This document shows, piece after piece, positions 34,646-42,361 of a stretch of 64,000 nt of DNA (positions are counted from its first letter, which is position 1; each line of letters begins with the position of its first letter). Below the pieces are notes generated by a model that had not been told where the DNA came from, made no database searches, and saw only the letters and a program-made list of their open reading frames with translations. The DNA is from Coprenecus sp964640305 (lineage in GTDB: Bacteria; Bacteroidota; Bacteroidia; Bacteroidales; UBA932), in the NCBI GenBank assembly GCA_964640305.1, contig CAZXFF010000002.1, positions 38,647-102,646 on the forward strand, read 5' to 3'. The translations under genes and the position numbers were made by a program.

Positions 34646-34948
34646 ATGAGCGATAATTTGAAGATCAACGTCACGGTCCTTGACAGGACATTGCAATATA
34701 CAGTCCGACCTGAGGATGAGACCTACATCCGGAAAGCGGTCAAAAGCATATCCGCAAAGCTTTCCGACCTCAAGAGCAGGAAAACACTCAGGGACAATCA
34801 GGAGGCTTTGACCATAGTATTGATTCAGATTGCATATTTTCTTGAAAAGATGAAGGAGGAGGACGAAGCGGGCAATATTGCCAGGGAAATACGCAGGCTT
34901 GACCAACAGTTGGACGAGTATCTTGAAAACAATATGGTACATGAATAG
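34646..34948 (+). CDS. zapA: Cell division protein ZapA
   Basis: Cross-links FtsZ filaments at midcell. 100 residues with the N-terminal ZapA beta domain (NVTVLDRTLQYTVRPEDETYIRKAVKSI) and a C-terminal coiled coil used for dimerisation. The preceding coiled-coil gene and the following 6S-like RNA match the zapA-ssrS arrangement known from proteobacteria. Confidence 0.93.
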   Translation: MSDNLKINVTVLDRTLQYTVRPEDETYIRKAVKSISAKLSDLKSRKTLRDNQEALTIVLIQIAYFLEKMKEEDEAGNIAREIRRLDQQLDEYLENNMVHE

Positions 34949-34950
34949 AA

Positions 34951-35143
34951 ACGGCCGTTAGAACTCTCTTTGCGAAAATCAACATTTTTTTAACTAACAG
35001 AGCCAACTCGATGGATGAGGACAGGCCTAGGTGACCCGTAAGGGGATTCGGTTTTCCGGACGTTGGACGTTTGATTCCAAAATCGGAGCTCAAATCTTAA
35101 TTTTTTAAGGTTTTTTGTTAAATGGTGTTCTAACGGCTTTTTT
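34951..35143 (+). ncRNA. ssrS: 6S RNA-like transcript downstream of zapA
   Basis: A non-coding stretch whose ends pair perfectly over 11 bp: GCCGTTAGAAC (34954-34964) with GTTCTAACGGC (35127-35137), followed by a T run (a terminator). Inside, AT-rich unpaired tracts flank an inner stem (CCAAC 35003-35007 with GTTGG 35062-35066) and a small GTAA-loop hairpin. Closing stem, central bubble and terminal stem are the 6S architecture, and 6S lies beside zapA in many bacteria. In Bacteroidales the 6S RNA is a divergent type, so primary sequence alone does not prove it. Confidence 0.6.
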
Positions 35144-35219
35144 ATAGATTTATCTTCTTTGTTCCGGTTCTTTATGTATAACGGTTGAATATTTTAACCT
35201 CAATATATATATAAACAAC

Positions 35220-36767
35220 ATGGAATTACAAATTACAACAGTGATCTTATCGGTTCTTGGAGTGGCAGCATTGTCCATCGGAGCGACAATAGGTGTTATC
35301 CGTGTCTTCTTCAAGAAAAAAACAGACAATATCCTCAAGGAAGCCGAAATCGAAGGTGAAAACATCAAAAAGGAAAAGATCTTCCAGGCAAAGGAAAAAT
35401 TCCTGCAGCTGAAAGGCGAGCATGAGCGTTATATCAACGAAAAGAATGCCCAGATACAGCAGACAGAGAACAAACTCAAGCAGAAGGAAATGCAGCTGAA
35501 CCAGCAGAACTCCGAACTTCAGCGCAAACAAAGGGAGACAGAAGCCATCAAGGACAATCTTAAAGCCCAGATGGAGATTGTAAGCCGGAAATCCGAAGAA
35601 TACGACAAACTCCACAATGAAGCTGTGGAAAGGATAGAAAGCATTGCCGGAATGTCTGCAGCCGAAGCAAAGGAGGCCCTTGTAGAAACAATGAAAGAAG
35701 AGGCCAAGACAGAAGCCATGTCATACATCAATGACGTGATGGATGAAGCCAGGATGACAGCGACCAAAGAAGCGAAAAGAATCGTCATCAACACAATCCA
35801 GAGGGTAGCCACTGAGACTGCGATTGAAAACTCCGTTACCGTATTCAATATCGAGAACGATGAGATGAAAGGCCGTATCATCGGTAGGGAAGGGCGCAAC
35901 ATCAGAGCCCTTGAGGCAGCGACAGGTGTCGAGATAGTGGTCGACGACACCCCGGAAGCCATACTGCTCTCCGCATTCGATCCCGTCCGCAGGGAAGTTG
36001 CCAGACTTGCACTGCACCAGCTTGTAATAGACGGGCGAATACATCCTGCACGCATTGAGGAAGTAGTGGAAAAAGTCAAGAAACAGCTTGACGAAGAAAT
36101 CATGGAAACAGGTAAAAGGACCTGCATAGACCTCGGAATCCACGGTCTGCATGCAGAACTGGTGAAAATGGTAGGAAGGATGAAATACCGTTCTTCTTAC
36201 GGACAGAACCTGCTCCAGCATTCCCGCGAAGTCGCCAACATATGTGCAACCATGGCTTCAGAACTGGGTCTCAATCCCAAAGTAGCCAAAAGGGCCGGTC
36301 TTCTGCACGATATCGGCAAGGTTTCTGAAGAGGAATCCGAACTGCCCCATGCAATACTCGGCATGAAGATTGCCGAAAAATACAAGGAGAAACCGGAAGT
36401 ATGCAATGCAATAGGCGCCCACCACGAAGAAGTGGAAATGCTGTCCCTTATATCTCCGATCGTACTGGTAGGGGACGCGATTTCCGGAGCAAGGCCTGGT
36501 GCACGCAGGGAAGTTATCGAATCCTATATAAAACGCCTCAAGGACATGGAATCGATAGCATTGTCCCATCCTGGGGTTACGAAGACCTATGCTATCCAGG
36601 CCGGCAGGGAGCTCAGGGTCATCGTCGGTGCAGACAAGGTTTCAGATGCCGAAGCCGAATCGCTATCCAACGATATCGCACGTAAAATACAGAACGAAAT
36701 GGTATATCCCGGACAGGTTAAGATTACCGTAATCCGTGAAACCCGTTCCGTAGCCTTCGCAAAATAG
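35220..36767 (+). CDS. rny: Ribonuclease Y
   Basis: Membrane-anchored endoribonuclease that starts mRNA decay. 515 residues: one N-terminal membrane helix (about 7-27), a long Lys/Glu/Gln coiled coil (30-190), a KH domain (about 205-275, GRIIGREGRNIRALEAATGVE) and an HD domain with the metal motif LLHDIGK (around 363-369). Length and order match RNase Y. E. coli uses RNase E instead; RNase Y is usual in Firmicutes and many Bacteroidota. Confidence 0.96.
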   Translation: MELQITTVILSVLGVAALSIGATIGVIRVFFKKKTDNILKEAEIEGENIKKEKIFQAKEKFLQLKGEHERYINEKNAQIQQTENKLKQKEMQLNQQNSELQRKQRETEAIKDNLKAQMEIVSRKSEEYDKLHNEAVERIESIAGMSAAEAKEALVETMKEEAKTEAMSYINDVMDEARMTATKEAKRIVINTIQRVATETAIENSVTVFNIENDEMKGRIIGREGRNIRALEAATGVEIVVDDTPEAILLSAFDPVRREVARLALHQLVIDGRIHPARIEEVVEKVKKQLDEEIMETGKRTCIDLGIHGLHAELVKMVGRMKYRSSYGQNLLQHSREVANICATMASELGLNPKVAKRAGLLHDIGKVSEEESELPHAILGMKIAEKYKEKPEVCNAIGAHHEEVEMLSLISPIVLVGDAISGARPGARREVIESYIKRLKDMESIALSHPGVTKTYAIQAGRELRVIVGADKVSDAEAESLSNDIARKIQNEMVYPGQVKITVIRETRSVAFAK

Positions 36768-36776
36768 GCCGTAACA

Positions 36777-37247
36777 ATGAAATTCATTCCTTATATCACC
36801 ATAATTGCCGCAGCCATGACGCTTTTCTCATGCGCTGCGGCCTGGCGTGGTGACGGACCGCCTTCAACACTGGAAAAAACGACATGGATAGGCACAAACG
36901 ACGCCCGCGGTGAAATAATTGAAATGAGATTCGGATATGATGACGGAGTAACTTCCGCAGACCGGAACGGACAGCCGTCAGAAAGCCTTTACGAAGAAAA
37001 CGGCACTATGCTGATGATTTTCTCCAGACCGTCCGATGCAGGGAAAAGGGATTCCGTATCATACAGCGGTACCTACACGTATAAATACTACAATGCAAAC
37101 GACGGTACCGGAAACGTCCGTGGATCAGTATCCATGTCCCTTGTAGAAAAAGAATCCGGAGAACCGGTCTCAGCATCCATGAGCTATCACAACCAGCGTT
37201 TCTATCTCACATTCAAAGGCGGAGCCTATCCCTCCGATCCGGCATAG
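36777..37247 (+). CDS. Small lipoprotein of unknown function
   Basis: 156 residues with a lipoprotein signal (Cys19 in MTLFSCAAAW) and a beta-rich body (TTWIGTNDARGEIIEMRFGYDDG, YSGTYTYKYY, RFYLTFKGG). This looks like the small lipocalin-like or META-like barrels common in Bacteroidales, but no family is certain. It lies 9 bases after rny and converges with umuC. Confidence 0.75.
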   Translation: MKFIPYITIIAAAMTLFSCAAAWRGDGPPSTLEKTTWIGTNDARGEIIEMRFGYDDGVTSADRNGQPSESLYEENGTMLMIFSRPSDAGKRDSVSYSGTYTYKYYNANDGTGNVRGSVSMSLVEKESGEPVSASMSYHNQRFYLTFKGGAYPSDPA

Positions 37248-37285
37248 CCCCCGACTGCATACCGGAAAATATCGCACCGGTCCCG

Positions 37286-38548
37286 TCAGCATTTGATAGT
37301 AAGGATGTCTTCGAGTCTGGTGGTATAGCAAGGGGAGAGATGCTCTCTATGCATATGAATACCATCCAATGACCTTGATGCCACTCCTATGGATTCTTTC
37401 CCGTTCTTGCGGTTTATGGTATCCACTGCCTGCATAAGGCGGTAATGCTTATCCCTGTCGACATCATCGAAAAGACATTGCTGCACTGAATCCGCGCTGA
37501 CAATATCTTGCAGAATGACACCGGCCCTCTTGTATCCTATGCCATCCCTGAAGATATCCCTAAGGGCATTCATTATTGCTGAATTTATCTCTATTATGCT
37601 GTCAGTTGCGACATTGAATGTCACCAGACGGCTTCCTGTATATTGCCTGACACTTTCCCTGAAACGGTTGGAAACTGCAAATACAGTTGCTGAAGAACAG
37701 CATGAATGCTGTTTCCGCAACTTGTCCACTGCCAGTGAACAGAATAGGGATACCTGTTCCGATATTTCCTGCAAGTCGGACAGATCTTTGGAAAATGAAC
37801 GGGATACCATTATCTGTTTTCTGTCTGGAGCCTCGTCTTCAAAACCGATAGAAGGTATTCCTTTAAGTTCTTTCCACGTACGGACCCCTGTAATGCCCAT
37901 TTCCATAGCAACCCAAGCCTCACCTTTTGAAACAAAATCGTATGCCGTATTTATACCGTAATAATTCCTGAACCTTTTAGAGTATCTGCGTCCGATACCC
38001 CATATATCCTCTACCGGGAACCTGCGGAGTACTTTCTCCACATCTTCCGGCCTGTGCATATAGCATCCTCCCATTGTCTTCGGATACTGTTTACACAGTT
38101 TTGATGCTATCTTTGCCAGGGTCTTGGTAGGTGCGACTCCGACACTGACAGGTATTCCTGTGCACCTTCTGCATTCAGCGGAGAGGAATTTGGCCCATCT
38201 GTCGAAATCCACATCCGTAACACCTGTCAGATCAATGAACGATTCGTCTATCGAATATACTTCAAGGGATGGAGAAAAGCGGGACAATGTGGCCTGAACC
38301 CTTTTCGACATATCTCCATACAGGTAGAAGTTAGATGAGAATACTGTAACTTTTCCGTCCAGGACCATATCCCTGAATTCGAAAAAGGGCTGCCCCATCC
38401 TTATCCCAAGTTTCTTGGCCTCATTGGAACGGGAAATGGCACAACCGTCGTTGTTAGAAAGCACTACCACGGCCTTGCCTTCCAGATCCGGACGGAAGAC
38501 CCTTTCACAACTTACGAAAAAGTTGTTGCAGTCAGCCAGTGCATACAT
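37286..38548 (-). CDS. umuC: DNA polymerase V subunit UmuC (Y-family)
   Basis: Error-prone translesion polymerase. 420 residues beginning MYALADCNNFFVSCERVF with the metal Asp6, then SIDESFIDLTG (catalytic Asp-Glu), VGVAPTKTLAKIASKLCK and a helix-hairpin-helix PVEDIWGIGRR, with a C-terminal little-finger domain and the family HLSP segment near the end. It begins 6 bases after umuD, forming a umuDC operon. Confidence 0.95.
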   Translation of the reverse strand: MYALADCNNFFVSCERVFRPDLEGKAVVVLSNNDGCAISRSNEAKKLGIRMGQPFFEFRDMVLDGKVTVFSSNFYLYGDMSKRVQATLSRFSPSLEVYSIDESFIDLTGVTDVDFDRWAKFLSAECRRCTGIPVSVGVAPTKTLAKIASKLCKQYPKTMGGCYMHRPEDVEKVLRRFPVEDIWGIGRRYSKRFRNYYGINTAYDFVSKGEAWVAMEMGITGVRTWKELKGIPSIGFEDEAPDRKQIMVSRSFSKDLSDLQEISEQVSLFCSLAVDKLRKQHSCCSSATVFAVSNRFRESVRQYTGSRLVTFNVATDSIIEINSAIMNALRDIFRDGIGYKRAGVILQDIVSADSVQQCLFDDVDRDKHYRLMQAVDTINRKNGKESIGVASRSLDGIHMHREHLSPCYTTRLEDILTIKC

Positions 38549-38554
38549 AACCGT

Positions 38555-38947
38555 TTAGAGCTTCTTGATGACGTACCGTACTACCCCCCATATTATAAAG
38601 GAATCTGTTTCAGCGATTTCCAATGGGGGATACTTAGGATTTGCGGGCTGGAGAATTATCCTGTTTCCATTTATTTTCAGCCGTTTGACAGTAAACTCCC
38701 CGTCTATCGCACATACGGCTACCGCCCCGTCATGGGGTTCCTCCGATTTGTCAATAACCAGAATATCCCCGTCATCTATTCCGTCTCCGGTCATGCTGTC
38801 CCCACTCACCCTCGCAAAGAACGTAGATGCAGGATTCTTTACAACGATCCTGTTTATGTCTATAGCCGTACCTGGCAAGTCTTCAGCCGGTGAAGGGAAT
38901 CCGGCATGTACCGATTCGTACAGTCGTATTTCTGTCTTTTTTTCCAT
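38555..38947 (-). CDS. umuD: UmuD-like S24 protease
   Basis: Self-cleaving accessory protein of DNA polymerase V. 130 residues with the cleavage-site region FPSPAEDLPG, the catalytic Ser in RVSGDSM and the Lys in FTVKRLKI. The start codon lies 3 bases after a 10-bp perfect hairpin (38951-38990). No LexA box of a known type is seen. Confidence 0.93.
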   Translation of the reverse strand: MEKKTEIRLYESVHAGFPSPAEDLPGTAIDINRIVVKNPASTFFARVSGDSMTGDGIDDGDILVIDKSEEPHDGAVAVCAIDGEFTVKRLKINGNRIILQPANPKYPPLEIAETDSFIIWGVVRYVIKKL

Positions 38948-38950
38948 ATA

Positions 38951-38990
38951 AAAGGTCTCTCTGCATGAATACAGTGGTGAAGAGACCTTT
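38951..38990 (-). terminator. Hairpin between the thioesterase gene and umuD
   Basis: AAAGGTCTCT (38951-38960) and AGAGACCTTT (38981-38990) form a perfect 10-bp stem with a 20-base loop, followed on the minus strand by TTTTATATGG, which contains the umuD start. It may end transcription of the thioesterase gene, or control umuD by masking its start or binding a regulator. Confidence 0.6.
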
Positions 38991-38991
38991 C

Positions 38992-39375
38992 CTATTTCAG
39001 TTTGGAAAGGAACTTTTCCACGTTGATTACAAAACGTTCGTGCTTGCCTGTACCTATTACGGCTACGGAATCCTTTGCGATAACATCGAATACAAGCCTC
39101 CTTCCGTCAACTTCCACAAGTGTTGCCGTTGCTTCGACGGTTTCTCCCACCGGTGTCGCTTTTACGTGGGAGATATCCAGGCAAGTGCCTACTGTCGACT
39201 CTCCTTCCTGAAGGAAATCCTTTACTACTTCACATGCTGCCTTCTCCATCAATGCAACCATTGCAGGTGTTGCAAACACATCCAGAGCGCCCGACCCCAT
39301 GGCAGAAGCACAGTTGTCTTTACTTACCTTTACCGAAACTGTCTTGCCGGTTCCTATTCTTATATCAGGTTTCAT
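38992..39375 (-). CDS. Hotdog-fold thioesterase (FlK-like)
   Basis: 127 residues from the ATG at 39375; an upstream in-frame start at 39402 would add nine residues that lie on the -7 element. The single hotdog domain shows ATPAMVALMEKAA (catalytic Thr/Glu helix) and the strand KATPVGETVEATATLVEVDGRRLVF, as in the fluoroacetyl-CoA thioesterase FlK group. It hydrolyses an acyl-CoA whose identity cannot be told. A TAAATTTG (39407-39400 on the minus strand) lies 25 bases upstream. Confidence 0.85.
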   Translation of the reverse strand: MKPDIRIGTGKTVSVKVSKDNCASAMGSGALDVFATPAMVALMEKAACEVVKDFLQEGESTVGTCLDISHVKATPVGETVEATATLVEVDGRRLVFDVIAKDSVAVIGTGKHERFVINVEKFLSKLK

Positions 39376-39436
39376 ATCCAATATTTTTATATACGGGTAC
39401 AAATTTAGAAAATCCTTGGCAATTTGCTGACAATAT

Positions 39437-39477
39437 GAAAAAAATCACCCGTATTGCCGAAGGGCAGCACGGGTGAT
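39437..39477 (-). terminator. Terminator of the acd-kor operon
   Basis: Minus strand: ATCACCCGT (39477-39469) pairs with ACGGGTGAT (39452-39444), extended by GCC/GGC inside, then a run of seven T. A strong Rho-independent terminator 23 bases after korC. Confidence 0.88.
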
Positions 39478-39499
39478 CGATATCGTACCAAAGGGGATA

Positions 39500-40051
39500 C
39501 TATCTTACCTTCTCGACATTGTCCATACCTACATGTATAGCTTCCTCGTTCATCGGAATAAGCTTGTGATGACGTGGAGGAAGGGATTTCTTGAGACCTG
39601 CCGTTACGTTTTCCATGGTTACTATCGGCTTCATTTTCAGGAATGCACCGAGTACGATCATGTTATAGGCCTTGGCATTTCCCATTTTAGCAGCTTCGTC
39701 TGCTGCCGCAATACGGCAAATGGTGATATCCGTACGGGTAGGGTGGTGTGTTATCCCGTTCGGGTCATAGATAAGCAGTCCGCCAGGCTTTACCCTTGAC
39801 TCGAATTTGTCAAGAGACTGCTGGTTAAGGATTATAGCTGTATCGAATTTGCTGAGAATAGGGGAACTGATCTTCTTGTCAGAGAGGATTACACTTACGT
39901 TGCAGGTACCGCCACGCATTTCAGGACCATAGGATGGCATCCAAGCCACTTCCTGATCCTGCATGATCCCTGAGTATGCAAGAATCTTACCCATGGAAAG
40001 CACTCCCTGTCCTCCGAATCCTGCTATGATTAATTCTTCTTTCATATTCAA
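39500..40051 (-). CDS. korC: 2-oxoacid:ferredoxin oxidoreductase, gamma subunit
   Basis: Gamma chain of a 2-oxoglutarate- or branched-chain-type 2-oxoacid:ferredoxin oxidoreductase. 183 residues with the N-terminal GFGGQGVLSMGKILAYSG motif and WMPSYGPEMRGGTCN. Last gene of the operon acd-orf51-korD-korA-korB-korC; the gap to korB is 30 bases. Confidence 0.93.
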   Translation of the reverse strand: MNMKEELIIAGFGGQGVLSMGKILAYSGIMQDQEVAWMPSYGPEMRGGTCNVSVILSDKKISSPILSKFDTAIILNQQSLDKFESRVKPGGLLIYDPNGITHHPTRTDITICRIAAADEAAKMGNAKAYNMIVLGAFLKMKPIVTMENVTAGLKKSLPPRHHKLIPMNEEAIHVGMDNVEKVR

Positions 40052-40081
40052 ATCGTTTTTTATTCTGGTTTATCTGATAAA

Positions 40082-40843
40082 TTACCTGTCTTTCATATCT
40101 CCGAGAGGATAGAACGGGAACATGTTCTCTTCCATCCACTTGTTAGCCTGCACTGGAGTCAGTTTCCATCCTGAGTTACAGGTACCGACAACCTCTACGA
40201 AAGAGGTACCCTTGTGCATCATGGAGTTTTCGAATGCCTTGCGGATTGCCTTTTTGGTCTTGCGTACGGCAGCAGGGTTCTGCACAGACTGACGGGTAAC
40301 ATAGCATGTACCTTCGAGCTGGGCAATCAGTTCGGTAATCTTGAGAGGGAAACCGTTAAGTTCTGCCTTCCTACCGTAGGGAGTAGTGGCGGTAACCTGA
40401 CCGAGAAGCGTGGTCGGAGCCATCTGTCCACCGGTCATACCGTATATGGCGTTGTTTATGAAAATCACAACTATATTCTCACCACGGTTGCACGCATGCA
40501 TGATTTCTGCAGTACCGATAGAAGCAAGGTCACCGTCCCCCTGATATGTAAACACATATTTGTCAGGCATAAGCCTTTTGGTTGCAGTAGCAAGGGCCGG
40601 AGCACGTCCGTGAGCTGCCTGCTGCCAGTCAATGTCCAGATAGTTGTATGCAAATACAGAGCAACCTACAGGTGATATACCGATAGTCTTGTCCTGAATG
40701 CCCATTTCTTCTATTACTTCCGCAATCACCTTATGAACCACTCCGTGGGAGCATCCAGGGCAATAGTGGAGAATATTGTCCTTCAGTACAGGCGTTTTGC
40801 CATATACCATGTTTTCGGGTTTGATTATATCTTTAATATCCAT
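40082..40843 (-). CDS. korB: 2-oxoacid:ferredoxin oxidoreductase, beta subunit
   Basis: Carries thiamine diphosphate. 253 residues with CPGCSHG near the start, the ThDP-binding GDGDLASIGTAEI...FINNAIYGMTGGQ, and the conserved SFVEVVGTCNSGW near the end. It binds korA to make the catalytic core; cytoplasmic. Confidence 0.95.
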   Translation of the reverse strand: MDIKDIIKPENMVYGKTPVLKDNILHYCPGCSHGVVHKVIAEVIEEMGIQDKTIGISPVGCSVFAYNYLDIDWQQAAHGRAPALATATKRLMPDKYVFTYQGDGDLASIGTAEIMHACNRGENIVVIFINNAIYGMTGGQMAPTTLLGQVTATTPYGRKAELNGFPLKITELIAQLEGTCYVTRQSVQNPAAVRKTKKAIRKAFENSMMHKGTSFVEVVGTCNSGWKLTPVQANKWMEENMFPFYPLGDMKDR

Positions 40844-40855
40844 AATGCCGTGTTA

Positions 40856-41929
40856 TTAAAAGGTTTTCTTGAAGACTTCGAAAATTTCTTCAGGGTCGGG
40901 GATCATACCTCCCTGGCGTCCGTAGAAGTGTACAGGAATACGTCCGTTTACGATAAGCCTGATATCCTCCACCATCTGGCCTGCGTTAAGCTCAAGCGAA
41001 AGGATACCTTTCAGCTGGGGAACAAGAGCATCGATCTCCTTCTTGGGGAAAGGATAGAGGGTAATGGGCCTGAGAAGTCCGAGTTTGATACCCCTTTCGC
41101 GGGCAAGGTCCACTACAGATTCACCGATACGGGACATACATCCGAATGCAACGATCAGGTACTCGGCATCTTCTGTATGATATGTAGAAAACCTGACTTC
41201 TTTTTCCTCAATTTCCGCATACTTCTTCTGAAGATGGATGTTGAAGTTTTCCTGTACCTGAGGATCAAGTGCGAGGGATGTAATCGTATTGCCGGGTCTT
41301 CCGACATTTCCGATTGTAGCCCATGAATCGCAGAGAGCCCTGATTTCGGCTTCTGTACGACGCGGTTTTGCAGGACGGAGTTCGACTTTCTCCATCATCT
41401 GCCCGATTACACCGTCTCCGAGAATCATGGCAGGGTTACGGTATTTGAACGCCAGCTCGAAAGCATCGTCTACAAAATCGTACATATCCTGTGCCGAAGC
41501 GGGGGCGAGTACAATGCATCTGTAATCCCCATGGCCACCGCCTTTCACTGCCTGGAAATAGTCTCCCTGACTGGGCTGGATTGTTCCAAGACCGGGACCT
41601 CCGCGCATTACGTTGACCACGACACAAGGCAATTCAGCACCTGCAAGGTAGCTGATACCTTCACACATCAGGCTGACACCGGGACTTGAAGAAGAAGTCA
41701 TTACCTTCTTTCCGCAGCATGCACCGCCATATACCATATTAATGGATGATGTTTCACTTTCTGCCTGAAGAACTACCATTCCGGTGGTTTCCCAAGGCTG
41801 TTCTTTCATCAGTGTTTCCATCACTTCCGACTGAGGGGTGATGGGGTAGCCGAAATAGCCGTCGCATCCGCAATTGATTGCACCATAGGCGATGGCCTCG
41901 TTACCTTTCATAAGAATCTTTTCTGCCAT
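40856..41929 (-). CDS. korA: 2-oxoacid:ferredoxin oxidoreductase, alpha subunit
   Basis: 357 residues with GNEAIAYGAINCGCDGYFGYPITPQSEVME at the start, EGISYLAGAELPCVVVNVMRGGPG and a C-terminal transketolase-like domain (LGLLRPITLYPFPKKEI). Order korD-A-B-C matches 2-oxoglutarate (KorABCD) or VOR-type enzymes, so the oxoacid is not fixed by sequence. Confidence 0.95.
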   Translation of the reverse strand: MAEKILMKGNEAIAYGAINCGCDGYFGYPITPQSEVMETLMKEQPWETTGMVVLQAESETSSINMVYGGACCGKKVMTSSSSPGVSLMCEGISYLAGAELPCVVVNVMRGGPGLGTIQPSQGDYFQAVKGGGHGDYRCIVLAPASAQDMYDFVDDAFELAFKYRNPAMILGDGVIGQMMEKVELRPAKPRRTEAEIRALCDSWATIGNVGRPGNTITSLALDPQVQENFNIHLQKKYAEIEEKEVRFSTYHTEDAEYLIVAFGCMSRIGESVVDLARERGIKLGLLRPITLYPFPKKEIDALVPQLKGILSLELNAGQMVEDIRLIVNGRIPVHFYGRQGGMIPDPEEIFEVFKKTF

Positions 41930-41942
41930 ATCTGTTCAATTT

Positions 41943-42164
41943 TTAGATTTTTACGCGATATACGGTAATAACTGCATCAGGACATACAGTGGCGCAGTTT
42001 GCGCAACCGATACATTTCTCAGGGTGTTCCAGTGAAAGGAAGTTGTACCCTTTGCCATTGACCTCATGGGACAAGGCGATAGCTTCGGTGGGGCAGTTCA
42101 CGACACAGACGCCGCAGCCTTTACACCTTTCTTTGTCTACTACAATTGCTCCTTGTGTTGCCAT
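41943..42164 (-). CDS. korD: 2-oxoacid oxidoreductase delta subunit (2x[4Fe-4S] ferredoxin)
   Basis: 73 residues with two cluster motifs, CKGCGVCVVNCP and CIGCANCATVCP, the electron outlet of the enzyme. Start at 42164 is 39 bases after the small membrane-protein gene. Confidence 0.93.
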   Translation of the reverse strand: MATQGAIVVDKERCKGCGVCVVNCPTEAIALSHEVNGKGYNFLSLEHPEKCIGCANCATVCPDAVITVYRVKI

Positions 42165-42203
42165 AAAATTAGTGTTTGTTGTTATAGTTATGAAATTACA
42201 TTG

Positions 42204-42359
42204 TTACCTGAATACTCCGAAACCGGCCAGGACCCTGGCACTTATATAGTCCCACCGTATGATTATTCCGATTATAAGCAAAATGCCGATAATCATGAAT
42301 CCTTTGGCTGTAGGAGTCTGTGCGGAATACCATTCCTTGAACCTTCTGAATGCTTCCAT
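42204..42359 (-). CDS. Small 51-residue membrane protein in the kor operon
   Basis: Read from the ATG at 42359 to a TAA at 42204: MEAFRRFKEWYSAQTPT at the start, then a hydrophobic segment (about 20-35: FMIIGILLIIGIIIRW) and a short tail ending AGFGVFR. It starts 2 bases after the acd stop codon and lies inside the operon. The strand, position and membrane segment make it a plausible real gene. The shortness and the absence of a recognised family limit the confidence; function unknown. Confidence 0.7.
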   Translation of the reverse strand: MEAFRRFKEWYSAQTPTAKGFMIIGILLIIGIIIRWDYISARVLAGFGVFR

Positions 42360-42361
42360 GT

